Positions 32,830-42,401 of a stretch of DNA of 64,000 nt are shown here, piece by piece. Both the position numbers and the translations under genes were made by a program. The notes under the pieces were generated by a model. That model had not been told where the DNA came from. It worked only from the letters and a program-made list of their open reading frames with translations, and searched no databases. The stretch's first letter is position 1, and each line of letters begins with the position of its first letter. This DNA is from Firmicutes bacterium UBA2058 (GTDB taxonomy: Bacteria; Bacillota; Clostridia; Tissierellales; Sedimentibacteraceae): the NCBI GenBank assembly GCA_002332905.1, contig DDAM01000020.1, positions 70,593 to 134,592 of the forward strand. Reading direction: 5' to 3'.

Positions 32830-34746
32830 ATGATAGTTTTATCTTGTAACAACATATCAAAGGCTTATGTTGTTGATAATATAATTGAAGATATATCTTT
32901 TACAATAAATGATAATGAGAAGGTTGGCCTTATTGGGCTCAATGGAGCAGGTAAAACTACCCTTTTTAACATATTAACTGGTGAACTAGATTATGACAGC
33001 GGTAACATAATTATACCTAAAAATAAAAAAATGGCTTATCTAAAGCAAAATACAAAGATTGAAAGTGATAAAACTATCTTTGATGAAATGCTTACTATGT
33101 TTGAAGATATTATATCTATGGAAAATAATATTAGGCAGTTAGAGGTTGAAATAAGTAAGTTTACTGAGCACGATGAAGATGGAGTGCTTGAAGTGCTGAT
33201 GGATCGATATACTAAGCTAAATGAAAGGTTTATTGAATTAGATGGCTATAGCTATAAAAGTTTAATTCGTGGAGTATTAAAGGGTTTAGGCTTCAACGAC
33301 GAAGATTTTGACAAGCATATCAATGTTTTAAGTGGTGGTCAAAAAACAAGAGTAATGCTTGCTAAGCTATTATTAGAAAAAGCAGATATTCTACTTTTAG
33401 ACGAGCCAACAAACCATCTTGATATTGAAGCCATATCTTGGCTTGAAAAATACTTAAAAGGCTTTAATGGCTCAGTTATTATTATTTCCCACGATAGATA
33501 TTTTTTAGATAATATAGTCAATAGAATAATGCTTTTAGAAAATAAAAACATTAAATCATATAATGGCAACTATTCTGAGTTTATGAAAAAAAGAAAAACA
33601 GAAATAGAGCAAGAGATAAAAAAATATGAAGAATATGAAAAAGAAATTGAACGTCAAGAGGAAATGATAAATAGGCTTCATGCCTATGGCAGTAAAAGAA
33701 ATATCCGCCAGGCCTTTAGCAGGCAAAAGGCTCTTGATAAAATAAAAAAAATGGAACGCCCTAGCTACGAAAACAAAAAGGTTAGGCTTAGATTTACACC
33801 TAAACTTAGAAGCGGTCAGGATGTTTTAAGAGTTGAAGATTTAGCTAAGTCCTACGGTGAAAACAGCATATTTAAAGATATTTCATTTAATATTTATAGA
33901 GGAGAAAAGGTAGGTATTATAGGACCAAATGGTATAGGAAAATCCACATTATTAAAAATTATAGCAGGAAAAATAGATAGCTATGTCGGGGAAATAGTGC
34001 CTGGACATTTTGTTAACATTGGTTACTATGATCAAGAGCAAACATATTTAGATTTTGAAAATACAGTTATAGATGAAATTTGGGATGATAACCCTAAGTT
34101 TAATTATTATGATGTTAGGTCATTGCTTGCACAATTTCTATTTACAGGAGATGACTTATTTAAAATAATTGGTGATTTAAGCGGTGGAGAAAAAGGAAGA
34201 TTGTCACTGTTAAAGCTAATGCTTTCAGAGGCTAACTTTCTTCTTATGGATGAGCCAACCAATCACTTAGATATTGATTCAAAGGAAATATTAGAAGATT
34301 CGTTAGTAAATTATGACGGTACTATTCTTGTTGTATCGCATGATAGATATTTTCTTAATAAAGTGACTAATAAAATAATTGATATGTCAAAGGATGGCTT
34401 ATTTGAATATTTAGGAAACTATGATTACTATGTAGAAAAAAAGGCAGAGCTTGAACAGACAGATGATGAAGTTCTAGTAACTAAGACAAAAACACAAATA
34501 AATGCAGAAAGAAAAAAGGAAAGAAATATAAAAATAGAAAAGAAAAAAAGGGAAAAAGAAATTAAGGATGTTGAGAAAAAAATTGAAAACTATGAAAATG
34601 AAATTGCTTCATTAGAGAACAAGTTATGTCAGCAAACGACATACAATGACAAAAATCTAGTTCTTGAAATAAATGAGCAAATGCAACGGTTAAACACGGA
34701 ATTAGAGAATTTATATGCATTTTGGTCTGAATTAACAGAGGAATAG
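32830..34746 (+). CDS. ABC-F family ATPase (YdiF/Uup-like)
   Basis: A 638-residue protein with two ABC domains and no membrane segment: Walker A GLNGAGKTT (~38) and GPNGIGKST (~363), signatures LSGGQKTR and LSGGEKGR, Walker B LLLDEPTNHLD and LLMDEPTNHLD. The interdomain helical linker (YGSKRNIRQAFSRQKALDKI) and a C-terminal coiled coil (~555-638, Lys/Glu-rich) fit ABC-F translation factors, which act on the ribosome. Whether it gives antibiotic protection cannot be told. Transcribed alone from the plus strand. Confidence 0.9.
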   Translation: MIVLSCNNISKAYVVDNIIEDISFTINDNEKVGLIGLNGAGKTTLFNILTGELDYDSGNIIIPKNKKMAYLKQNTKIESDKTIFDEMLTMFEDIISMENNIRQLEVEISKFTEHDEDGVLEVLMDRYTKLNERFIELDGYSYKSLIRGVLKGLGFNDEDFDKHINVLSGGQKTRVMLAKLLLEKADILLLDEPTNHLDIEAISWLEKYLKGFNGSVIIISHDRYFLDNIVNRIMLLENKNIKSYNGNYSEFMKKRKTEIEQEIKKYEEYEKEIERQEEMINRLHAYGSKRNIRQAFSRQKALDKIKKMERPSYENKKVRLRFTPKLRSGQDVLRVEDLAKSYGENSIFKDISFNIYRGEKVGIIGPNGIGKSTLLKIIAGKIDSYVGEIVPGHFVNIGYYDQEQTYLDFENTVIDEIWDDNPKFNYYDVRSLLAQFLFTGDDLFKIIGDLSGGEKGRLSLLKLMLSEANFLLMDEPTNHLDIDSKEILEDSLVNYDGTILVVSHDRYFLNKVTNKIIDMSKDGLFEYLGNYDYYVEKKAELEQTDDEVLVTKTKTQINAERKKERNIKIEKKKREKEIKDVEKKIENYENEIASLENKLCQQTTYNDKNLVLEINEQMQRLNTELENLYAFWSELTEE

Positions 34747-34752
34747 TTATAT

Positions 34753-34797
34753 AAAAAAGTTATCCACTAACCATATATTGGATGTGGATAACTTTTT
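34753..34797. terminator. Bidirectional terminator between the ABC-F gene and tsaD
   Basis: AAAAAAGTTATCCAC (34753-34767) and GTGGATAACTTTTT (34784-34797) pair, with A and T runs on the outside, so it works for both convergent genes. Both arms contain DnaA-box-like sequence. Confidence 0.8.
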
Positions 34798-34841
34798 GCT
34801 ATTTTTACAGTATCAACACATTTATCAACAACTGTTGATAA
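34760..34841. promoter_or_regulatory. Cluster of DnaA-box-like sequences
   Basis: Five 9-mers close to TTATCCACA: TTATCCACT at 34760, the exact consensus reversed (TGTGGATAA) at 34783, GTATCAACA at 34810, TTATCAACA at 34822 and its inverse TGTTGATAA at 34833. Two belong to the terminator stem and two form a palindrome. Not next to dnaA or an AT-rich unwinding element that I can see, so an origin is not claimed. Confidence 0.35.
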
Positions 34842-34857
34842 CTTTATTAACTGCTGT

Positions 34858-35883
34858 TTATGAACATGCAATTTCTAAATTTGGACTTGCATTAAGAGAA
34901 AAATCAGAAAATTCTTCATTATTGTATTTAAAGTACGCACAACTGCCTATCATAGCTGCATTATCTGTGCAAAGAATCGGAGAAGGTCTATATAGTAAAA
35001 AATTACTATTTTCACATTTTTTTCCTAACACCTCTCTAAGTCTGCTATTGCTTGCCACTCCACCAGCTAATGCTATTTTACTACAACCTTTTAATCTTGC
35101 TGCTTTTATTACCTTTTCAACTAAAACGTCAATTACTGCTTCTTGAAAGGATGCTGCTACATCAGCTTCAACTATTTTCCCACCTTTTTGAGTTGTTTGA
35201 TTTATATAGTTTAGAACAGCTGATTTTAATCCACTAAAGCTAAAATCTAATGTTTCCTCATCTAATTTTACTCTCGGGAAATGAATTGCGTCCTTGTTTC
35301 CTTCCTTGGCAAGTATGTCGACCTTTGGTCCTCCAGGATATCCAAGGTTAAGTGCTCTAGCTATTTTATCATATGCTTCTCCAGCAGCGTCATCTCTAGT
35401 TCTACCCATAACCTCATATTTACCATAATCCTCTACATAAACAAGATGTGTATGTCCTCCAGATACAACAAGACACATAAATGGAGGTTCTAAGCTTTTA
35501 TCCTCAATATAATTTGCACTTAAATGTCCTTCAATATGATTAACACCTATAAGCGGCTTATTCCATGCATATGAAAGAGATTTTGCATAATTTATACCAA
35601 TAAGCAAAGCTCCAACAAGTCCAGGACCATAAGTTACTGCTATTGCGTCTATATCATCTACACTAATCTTTGCTTCTTCCATTGCTTCCTTTACAACACT
35701 GCTTATATTTTCAATATGTTTTCTAGAAGCTACCTCTGGAACTACACCACCATATTTTTTATGAATTTCTATTTGCGAGGAAATAACATTAGATAAAACC
35801 TCACGTCCATTTCTAACAACTGAAGCTGCCGTTTCATCACAAGATGATTCTATTGCAAGTATATTAATTATTTTTTTATCCAT
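34858..35883 (-). CDS. tsaD: tRNA N6-adenosine threonylcarbamoyltransferase
   Basis: A 341-residue Kae1/TsaD protein that attaches threonylcarbamoyl to A37 of ANN-decoding tRNAs together with TsaB and TsaE. ILAIESSCDETAASVV starts the ASKHA fold; the iron ligands His...His are in VNHIEGHLSAN, and LVVSGGHTHLVYV and GGVASNSRLRE are present. ATG 35883 behind GGAGG is used. Its partners lie upstream on the same strand. Confidence 0.95.
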   Translation of the reverse strand: MDKKIINILAIESSCDETAASVVRNGREVLSNVISSQIEIHKKYGGVVPEVASRKHIENISSVVKEAMEEAKISVDDIDAIAVTYGPGLVGALLIGINYAKSLSYAWNKPLIGVNHIEGHLSANYIEDKSLEPPFMCLVVSGGHTHLVYVEDYGKYEVMGRTRDDAAGEAYDKIARALNLGYPGGPKVDILAKEGNKDAIHFPRVKLDEETLDFSFSGLKSAVLNYINQTTQKGGKIVEADVAASFQEAVIDVLVEKVIKAARLKGCSKIALAGGVASNSRLREVLGKKCENSNFLLYRPSPILCTDNAAMIGSCAYFKYNNEEFSDFSLNASPNLEIACS

Positions 35884-35910
35884 TGTAACCTCCAAACAAA
35901 ATCACATAGA

Positions 35911-35931
35911 GTGAAATTGTTTTTATTTCGC
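35911..35931 (-). repeat. Intergenic hairpin repeat, short copy
   Basis: Minus strand GCGAAAT-AAAAACA-ATTTCAC followed by TCTATG, the same CAC-T/G-CTATG junction as in the composite repeats; located before the tsaD ribosome site. Confidence 0.5.
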
Positions 35932-35934
35932 TTT

Positions 35935-36816
35935 TTATTCTTCAAATATATATTCTTCTAGAGTTAATCCACTTTCATAAACTTTTTTAGCTAAATCTTC
36001 TCCTACATATCTAACATGCCAAGGCTCATACATATAGCCTGTGATATCTTCTTTTCCTTTTTGATATCTAACTATAAAGCCAAATCTATAAGCATTTTCA
36101 CTTACCCATTTTCCTTCTTCTGTATCTCCAAAGTCTTCTGTTAATTGTAAATTAACACTATCACTAGTTATATCCATTGCTAAACCAGTTTGGTGCTCGC
36201 TTTGACCAGGCTTTGCACTAAACTTGTCAGCTGCCTCTTTACCATGATTGCTAACATAACCATTATATAATGACACCTGTGTATTATATGATCTATAACC
36301 TGATCTTGCGTAAAGCTGAATTTTTATTTCATCCATAGCTGTTTCAAACATAGTAGTTAGAGCATCAGCAGCACTTTTTCTCAGCTGATTTATCTCAGGA
36401 TTTTCAAGGCATGTAGGAACATCTGTAATTTTAACTAAGTCCTCAGGAACATAGTCATCACTTAAATTACGTTCTTTATTTACCACTACCTCTATTGAAT
36501 CTTGGTTAGTAACAATGTTATTTTCATCAAGAAATGTCTCTACAACTTTATTATCATCATCTTCAGGCTGATCTATAACATCATCTTTTTTATTATCATC
36601 ATTATCGTCTTTCTCACTGTCATCGTTGATTTTGATATCTTCTTCATCCTTAATATTATCAGAATCGTTATTCGGTTTATCTATGCTGCTTGTTGGTTTT
36701 GAACAGGCAGTAAAAAATATAAATGATGTTATTAGTAAAACCAATAACACATGATGTTTTGCTAATAAATTTTTAATCTTGCATTTTTTTGTACTAATTT
36801 CTTTGTTATTTTTCAT
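35935..36816 (-). CDS. D-alanyl-D-alanine carboxypeptidase lipoprotein (VanY/LAS family)
   Basis: A 293-residue exported lipoprotein: basic N-terminus, hydrophobic stretch and lipobox FTAC (about residue 38), then a long Asp/Asn/Lys/Glu-rich linker (~45-95) and a VanY catalytic domain. Zinc and catalytic residues are seen in QSEHQTGLAMDI (SxHxxGxAxD) and YEPWHVRYVG. It trims terminal D-Ala from peptidoglycan stems. It sits between rimI and tsaD in the t6A operon, an unrelated cell-wall function. Confidence 0.9.
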   Translation of the reverse strand: MKNNKEISTKKCKIKNLLAKHHVLLVLLITSFIFFTACSKPTSSIDKPNNDSDNIKDEEDIKINDDSEKDDNDDNKKDDVIDQPEDDDNKVVETFLDENNIVTNQDSIEVVVNKERNLSDDYVPEDLVKITDVPTCLENPEINQLRKSAADALTTMFETAMDEIKIQLYARSGYRSYNTQVSLYNGYVSNHGKEAADKFSAKPGQSEHQTGLAMDITSDSVNLQLTEDFGDTEEGKWVSENAYRFGFIVRYQKGKEDITGYMYEPWHVRYVGEDLAKKVYESGLTLEEYIFEE

Positions 36817-36825
36817 TTTTTCAAC

Positions 36826-37266
36826 CTATAATTCCTTCCACATAATTATTGCATCTTCTATTGGATTTGAATAATACTTTGGCCTTTTACCAGAATTAAC
36901 AAATCCAAGCTGCTCGTATAACTTAATAGCCACTGCATTAGACTCTCTTACCTCTAAAGTAAGTCTAAATATATCATTTTTATTACATACTTCAAATAAA
37001 TAATTTAACAATAGTTTAGATAATCCTAATCCTCTATAGTTTGGCAAAACAGCTACATTTGTAATATGACCTTCATCATATATTTTCCAGATACCAACAT
37101 ATGCAACAACTTTATCATCACATTCTAGACAAATATACAAAGCCATATTATTTAAAAGTTCACTTTCAAATGCTGTTCTTGACCAAGGAACTGAGAATGA
37201 TGCATTTTCTATTTCTAATATGTCATCTAAATCTTCATGTTTCACTTCTCGTATAGAAATTTTCAT
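36826..37266 (-). CDS. rimI: Ribosomal protein S18 N-alpha-acetyltransferase
   Basis: A 146-residue GNAT enzyme. ENASFSVPWSRTAFESEL is the RimI N-terminal pattern, VLPNYRGLGLSKLLLNYL the acetyl-CoA loop and LEVRESNAVAIKLYEQLGFVNSGKRPKYYSNP the C-terminal signature. rimI next to tsaB/tsaD is a common arrangement. It overlaps the end of tsaB by 4 nt. Confidence 0.93.
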   Translation of the reverse strand: MKISIREVKHEDLDDILEIENASFSVPWSRTAFESELLNNMALYICLECDDKVVAYVGIWKIYDEGHITNVAVLPNYRGLGLSKLLLNYLFEVCNKNDIFRLTLEVRESNAVAIKLYEQLGFVNSGKRPKYYSNPIEDAIIMWKEL

Positions 37267-37964
37267 TTAAAATCACACATTCTTTCTGCTTGAGATGGTC
37301 TTAAATATTCAGGTGAAAAGTCATAGCAAGACATCATTTTATTTTCCTTTATTAACTGATATCCTACGTGATTTATAGATGATGCACTTAATATATTATA
37401 TTTTTCTGGAGCAAAATAGATTTTTTTGCTTTCATTTATTTTGCGCTGTAAGACTTCTTTATAATTAATTGATCCATCGCCATTTAGTACCACATCATTG
37501 TCTAAACCATTAATTATATTAACAAGATCATCAATATTGATTGGAAATTGTTCCTTAACTGTAACAAGATTATTATTTTCCCATTTGTATACACCAGAAT
37601 ATGCTCTGCCACCTTTAGCATCAAGTATAGGTATAATATATCTACTACCGTCAAATACATTTGCTGCTAATGCTTTCATTGTAGGTACTGCTACCATAGG
37701 TATATCTAAAGCTTGTGCTAATCCCTTAGCTATGGCAGCTCCGATTCTTAATCCTGTATAAGAGCCTGGTCCTTTTGATATAGCAATGACATCAATATTA
37801 TTAAGGCTTAACTCATTATCTTCTAATGCCTTAACAATAAGTGGCATCAGTTTTTCAGAATGAGTTTTTTTATGATTTTGCGTATATTCACAAAGTAATA
37901 TTTCATCTTCTGAGATTGCACATGATGCTGTAATACTTGCTGATTCAATTCCTAGAATTTTCAT
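37263..37964 (-). CDS. tsaB: tRNA threonylcarbamoyladenosine biosynthesis protein TsaB
   Basis: A 233-residue inactive TsaD paralogue that holds the TsaBDE complex together. N-terminal MKILGIESASITASCAI and AISKGPGSYTGLRIGAAIAKGLA are diagnostic. GGAGG precedes the ATG. Confidence 0.94.
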   Translation of the reverse strand: MKILGIESASITASCAISEDEILLCEYTQNHKKTHSEKLMPLIVKALEDNELSLNNIDVIAISKGPGSYTGLRIGAAIAKGLAQALDIPMVAVPTMKALAANVFDGSRYIIPILDAKGGRAYSGVYKWENNNLVTVKEQFPINIDDLVNIINGLDNDVVLNGDGSINYKEVLQRKINESKKIYFAPEKYNILSASSINHVGYQLIKENKMMSCYDFSPEYLRPSQAERMCDFK

Positions 37965-37974
37965 ATTTTTACCT

Positions 37975-38008
37975 CCATAGAGTGAAGAGTGTTTTTTCTT
38001 TACTCTTG
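37975..38008 (-). repeat. Intergenic hairpin repeat, short copy
   Basis: Minus strand AAGAGTAAAG-AAAAAA-CACTCTTCACTCTATGG joins directly to the GGAGG of tsaB; the CACTCTATG end matches the composite repeats. It overlaps the 3' end of tsaE. Confidence 0.45.
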
Positions 38009-38455
38009 CAGCTTCTCTTTTATAATATTAAATTGTTCGCCTTCTCCATTAATATCTAACTCTCTATCGTTATTTTCATAATTAATATTAATTGTTATAT
38101 TAATTGCTGATTTAGGTATAAGTCCTTTAATTTTACTTGCCCATTCAATGATACAAACTCCATCCGACTTAATGTATTCATCATAACCTAAATCGTACAT
38201 TTCATCCTCAGAATCAAGTCTATAGGCATCCATATGATACAAATTAAGCCTTCCGTTATATTCCTTAATTATTGTAAATGTAGGACTTGTAACATAATCG
38301 TGAATCTCTAGCCCTTTAGCAATAGACTGTGTAAGTGTGGTTTTTCCAGCACCTAGTTCACCCTCTAAGCATATAACAGTTCCGCCTTTTAAGCTTTCTC
38401 CAATTATTTTACCTATTTTGTCTGTATCTTGTAAATTACTTGCTTTAATAATCAT
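38000..38455 (-). CDS. tsaE: tRNA threonylcarbamoyladenosine biosynthesis ATPase TsaE
   Basis: A 151-residue P-loop ATPase with Walker A CLEGELGAGKTTLTQSIA (about 33-45), the TSPTFTI switch segment and LYHMDAYRL. It supports turnover of the TsaB-TsaD complex. Ends 35 nt before tsaB. Confidence 0.94.
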   Translation of the reverse strand: MIIKASNLQDTDKIGKIIGESLKGGTVICLEGELGAGKTTLTQSIAKGLEIHDYVTSPTFTIIKEYNGRLNLYHMDAYRLDSEDEMYDLGYDEYIKSDGVCIIEWASKIKGLIPKSAINITININYENNDRELDINGEGEQFNIIKEKLQE

Positions 38456-38475
38456 TCATACTTCCTTCCATGCAA

Positions 38476-39822
38476 TCATTTCAATAAAATCTTTGCTATC
38501 TCATTTACATTGCCAGCGCCCATAGTAATTATTATATCACCACTATTTGCTTTTTTCAACGCAAGTGAAGCAGCATTTTCAAAATTTTCAGCATAAAAAG
38601 CATTTGCATTATACTTTTTAGTAGCTTCTACCAGTTCCTTAGAATTAACTAGACCTGTATCCTTCTCTCTTGAAGCATATATATCTACTATTATAATTTC
38701 ATTAGTCAGTTCAAAAACTTTGGCGAATTGCTCAAGAAGAGCCTTTGTTCTAGTAAATGTATGAGGCTGGAATATAGTTATAACCTTGCCACTTGTAATT
38801 TTTCTAGTACTAATCAAATTTGCTTTTATTTCCTCAGGGTGATGTGCATAATCATCTATTATAGTTATACCATCTTTTACTCCCTTTAACTCATATCTTC
38901 TCTTAGTTCCTGTAAATTGCTTTAACCCACGCTTTATAGTATCAATATCAATGCCTAACTCAATAGCAGTAACAATAGCTGATAATGAATTTAGTACATT
39001 ATGTTCTCCAAATACACTTAACTCTATATCAAATTTTTCATTATTATAAACAGCTGTAAATTTAGGGAATGGCAAATATTCAATATTAGTTGCATATATA
39101 TCAGCAGTAGAGACTAATCCAAAAGTTATTACTCTTGCATTTATATCCTTAAATAAATGCTTGTTTTTGTCATTAATTATTAAAAGTCCATCATTAGGCA
39201 ACTTATTAGCAAATTCAACAAAAGCATTGTTAATATCATTAATATCTTTATAGTAATCTAAATGATCCTCGTCTATATTAAGTATGATGCTAATAGTGGG
39301 GAAAAAGTTCAAAAAATTTCTTTTATATTCACAAGCCTCTGTTAATAATAAGTCCCCTTTTCCAATTTTTATATTTCCTCCAATTACATCTAACTCTCCT
39401 CCTAAAAAAATAGTTGGATCAAGAGTTGAATTGATTAAAATTGAAGATAGCATACCTGTAGTTGTTGTTTTACCATGAGTCCCTGAAACCGCAATAGAGT
39501 TATTATGCTCCTTCATAATGTTTCCTAAGAATTCTGCTCTACACTGTATTTTAATACCAAGCTCCTTTGCTCTAAGTAATTCCTCATTATCATCTCTAAT
39601 AGCAGAAGTGTATACTAATAAGTCTATATCATCAGTTATGTTTTCTTTTTTGTGTCCAATATATATTTTTGCTCCATCATTTTGAAGCTTTTGTATTAAG
39701 TCTGAGTTATTTTCATCTGAGCCTGACACTCTTACTTTATTGTTTAACATTAACTCTGCTAAACCACTCATGCTTATTCCACCGATTCCAATGAAAAAAA
39801 TATGATCTATATTTTTATACAT
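38476..39822 (-). CDS. murC: UDP-N-acetylmuramate--L-alanine ligase
   Basis: A 448-residue Mur ligase. FIGIGGISMSGLAELML at the N-terminus, ATP loop VSGTHGKTTTTGML (~105) and the C-terminal DDYAHHPEEI are present. It adds L-Ala to UDP-MurNAc in the cytoplasm. ATG 39822 is taken since the in-frame ATG 39834 is within ATGGAGG. Upstream of tsaE with a 20-nt gap. Confidence 0.95.
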   Translation of the reverse strand: MYKNIDHIFFIGIGGISMSGLAELMLNNKVRVSGSDENNSDLIQKLQNDGAKIYIGHKKENITDDIDLLVYTSAIRDDNEELLRAKELGIKIQCRAEFLGNIMKEHNNSIAVSGTHGKTTTTGMLSSILINSTLDPTIFLGGELDVIGGNIKIGKGDLLLTEACEYKRNFLNFFPTISIILNIDEDHLDYYKDINDINNAFVEFANKLPNDGLLIINDKNKHLFKDINARVITFGLVSTADIYATNIEYLPFPKFTAVYNNEKFDIELSVFGEHNVLNSLSAIVTAIELGIDIDTIKRGLKQFTGTKRRYELKGVKDGITIIDDYAHHPEEIKANLISTRKITSGKVITIFQPHTFTRTKALLEQFAKVFELTNEIIIVDIYASREKDTGLVNSKELVEATKKYNANAFYAENFENAASLALKKANSGDIIITMGAGNVNEIAKILLK

Positions 39823-39851
39823 AATTACCTCCATTACGCCTTTTCACAGCG

Positions 39852-39875
39852 GTATGAAATGTTTTTCATTTCACA
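39852..39875 (-). repeat. Intergenic hairpin repeat upstream of murC
   Basis: TGAAATG-loop-CATTTCA hairpin followed on the minus strand by GCGTAATGGAGG, similar to the end of the 6861-6957 repeat (GGTATAATGGAGG). Confidence 0.45.
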
Positions 39876-40021
39876 TTTTCTCTTTAAATTTATATATTTA
39901 TTACTATCAAAAGTAGTTATTATACTTATATTAAAATAATATTAATACATTCTTACTATTATATAATTATTTTAACATTTTGTAAATATATAAAAGGGTC
40001 AAAGGTTTCTCAAATTTTAGC

Positions 40022-41269
40022 CTAAGTATTGTCTTTACCATATCTATAGTCATTATAATCAGAGGTTATTAAGTCAAATTTATACTTATTTATATCTTCT
40101 ACAGATATACTATTTATATATTCATTAGGAGTTGTTGTTTTTGATATTTCGTAACCTTCCTCTATTAATTTATTGACAGTTTTCTTATATATAAGTCTCT
40201 CTTTAGGTATGATTTCCTTTTTTATTAATATATTTTTAAATGTATTTTTTAAATCATTTAGAAAATCATCCTTTTTAAATATAAACTCTTTTTCCTCAAA
40301 GCTTTTTTTCTTAATTTTTTTATGTTTATAACTTCTTAAGCTCTTATAAAGTATAAATATAATACCTGCTATAAATAATATTTGCAATATGTTATAAATT
40401 ACACTAAAATCTGCAACTTCGCCTACTTTTTCTAATACCTCTTCCTCAGGTATTTCTGGTAACGGTTTTTGTTCATTACCTAAATGGTCTTTCATTTTAT
40501 TTATTCTATCACCAACAAAAAGCATGAAATCAGAATTAAAAAATCGCTCCATAAATGATGTAAAGGCACTTGAAATCTTTTCTAATAACGAATCAGTAGC
40601 TGGTTCAACAAAATCATAAAATAATTTTACAAGATATAAAAGCTCTTGTTTAAAAAACGTAAAAATAGTAGTAATAGCGGCAACTAAAAAATTAAACATA
40701 AATAAATTTTTATTTTTATTAATAGTATTTTTGCCCTCAAAATGTTCATTAAAATTGATGCACACAACATAAAAAGCACTGACAGCAAAGTAAATAATTA
40801 TAAAATCAATAACTTTATTACCAAATGCTATAACCGTTTTATCAGTAATATAAAATGAAGTTGTTACAATTATAAGCGCAAGTGATTTAGCCACCTTTAT
40901 ATATACCGATGTATTAACTCTATTAGTCCTAAGAGCAAATATTGATATAATAGCAAAATATGCAGATGCAAATACAATCATAAAAAAGCCTTGTGCAAAT
41001 GCACTAGCTATCCCTGCTAATATGCAAGCTATCCCATTTAAAATAATAAATTTTTTATTTTCTGATAAATCAATATCTTCTTTATTTTCATAGATATTTA
41101 ATAGATTGAAAATTACAAAGTAAAAAAATACACTTAATAAGATTACAAGATTATAATTAGGTCTATTATCAAGTATATTATCACATATAATAATAAATAA
41201 TAGTATACTTCCTATCATGTAATAAAATGAATGTATAATATATAAAAAAATATGATTAAATCTTTTCAT
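40022..41269 (-). CDS. Membrane protein with C-terminal DUF4129
   Basis: A 415-residue protein with about seven membrane helices and, after a short extracytoplasmic segment (PLPEIPEEEVLEKV) and a last helix (~300-320), a cytoplasmic DUF4129 domain (ERLIYKKTVNKLIEEGYEISKTTTPNEYINSI...YNDYRYG). In MoxR-DUF58 operons this place is usually filled by a transglutaminase-DUF4129 fusion; the transglutaminase domain is not seen here. ATG 41269 used; the frame opens at GTG 41281 in the ribosome site. Confidence 0.8.
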   Translation of the reverse strand: MKRFNHIFLYIIHSFYYMIGSILLFIIICDNILDNRPNYNLVILLSVFFYFVIFNLLNIYENKEDIDLSENKKFIILNGIACILAGIASAFAQGFFMIVFASAYFAIISIFALRTNRVNTSVYIKVAKSLALIIVTTSFYITDKTVIAFGNKVIDFIIIYFAVSAFYVVCINFNEHFEGKNTINKNKNLFMFNFLVAAITTIFTFFKQELLYLVKLFYDFVEPATDSLLEKISSAFTSFMERFFNSDFMLFVGDRINKMKDHLGNEQKPLPEIPEEEVLEKVGEVADFSVIYNILQILFIAGIIFILYKSLRSYKHKKIKKKSFEEKEFIFKKDDFLNDLKNTFKNILIKKEIIPKERLIYKKTVNKLIEEGYEISKTTTPNEYINSISVEDINKYKFDLITSDYNDYRYGKDNT

Positions 41270-41291
41270 ATTAACCTCCACCCCTCAATCA

Positions 41292-42401
41292 TCATTTAAA
41301 GTATGATATTCTAATATTTTTATCATTTAATTGAATGTCACTATTTTTATATAAAAATATACATACCTTGTAATTTTTACTTGATAAAAATCTAGCTATG
41401 TTATATAAATATCCTGACATTTCATATTTAATAAAAACAATTATATTATTGTCCATAAAGCTTCTAATAAATTTATCCATTGTGTTTTTAAAGGTGTCAA
41501 AGCTTTTATACTCCATACATGTCAGCATATCATTTATAAGAATAATATTATTAAGGCTCATATCTGGGAATACAATATTTTTAACATAGTGCTTCATATA
41601 TGAATTAGTTCCAAATCCTACAGGTACTTTATTTTTATATGCATTATTAACCAGTGAAGCAGTAAAGCTTATTGCCTTTTCAATATATATTTCATCATAG
41701 GCCCTAGTTTCAGAGCCGCTAAATACATCTATAAAAATCATAATTGACGGATCTGAGGTAAAATCATATTTTTTAACATAAAATTCTCCTAGCTTAGCGG
41801 TTGCCTTCCAATCTATATCCCTGAAGCTATCATGAGTGTCATAGGATCTAACACCAGAATAAAATATTGGATCAGGTGCAATCCATCTTTTTACCAAAGC
41901 ATTGCCTTGCATAGAAGTGCTATCGCTTATATACTCATCTATCTTTTTAGGCTTAGGAGTCACAAAAAGCTCAGTTTCATTATTTATGGCTAAGGTTACT
42001 TTAGTAAATCCAAATATATCTATTAAGTTTACATTAGCAGCTATAGTGTAATAACCTCTTTTTACTGGCTTTAATAAAATAGATTTTTTCAATCTTTGAT
42101 ATGACAATAAAGATGTTACAATAGTATAGGTGTAAAAATCCTCATTATCTAAATCCTCTTTTAAGCTCTCATCTTCGAGCTCTATATTTTTATTAATAAA
42201 AAGATTTATTTTAAATATTGGAATAATTAAAAATTTTCTATTTATTAATTCAATATTTAGTTTAACTTCTTCTTGCTCAGTGGTTTTATTATCATCAAAA
42301 TAAAACTTTATTTTAAGCTTAGATGCGCAGAAAGCCTTAAAATATTTATTTGATATGAAAACAATTAATAAGATAGCTATAATTAGTAAAAATTCAATCA
42401 T
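41292..42401 (-). CDS. DUF58 protein (vWA-like), MoxR partner
   Basis: A 369-residue protein with one N-terminal membrane helix (residues 1-20) and the DUF58 signature around VRSYDTHDSFRDIDWKATAK, followed by a von Willebrand A-like fold (SIMIFIDVFSGSE). DUF58 proteins act with MoxR ATPases, probably in assembly or maturation of envelope proteins. Its start abuts the stop of the moxR gene. Confidence 0.85.
   Translation of the reverse strand: MIEFLLIIAILLIVFISNKYFKAFCASKLKIKFYFDDNKTTEQEEVKLNIELINRKFLIIPIFKINLFINKNIELEDESLKEDLDNEDFYTYTIVTSLLSYQRLKKSILLKPVKRGYYTIAANVNLIDIFGFTKVTLAINNETELFVTPKPKKIDEYISDSTSMQGNALVKRWIAPDPIFYSGVRSYDTHDSFRDIDWKATAKLGEFYVKKYDFTSDPSIMIFIDVFSGSETRAYDEIYIEKAISFTASLVNNAYKNKVPVGFGTNSYMKHYVKNIVFPDMSLNNIILINDMLTCMEYKSFDTFKNTMDKFIRSFMDNNIIVFIKYEMSGYLYNIARFLSSKNYKVCIFLYKNSDIQLNDKNIRISYFK

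Noticed and set aside
32820..32830. Second sigma-54 promoter at TGGCAC near 32814
   Set aside because: TGGCAC is present on the plus strand before the ABC-F gene but there is no GC-containing -12 element at the required distance.
34753..34841. Replication origin
   Set aside because: DnaA-box-like sites are present but no dnaA/dnaN neighbours or AT-rich unwinding region; half of the sites are explained by a terminator stem.
34778..35146. 122-codon plus-strand frame after the ABC-F gene
   Set aside because: It overlaps tsaD in antisense and has no ribosome site; tsaD is certain.
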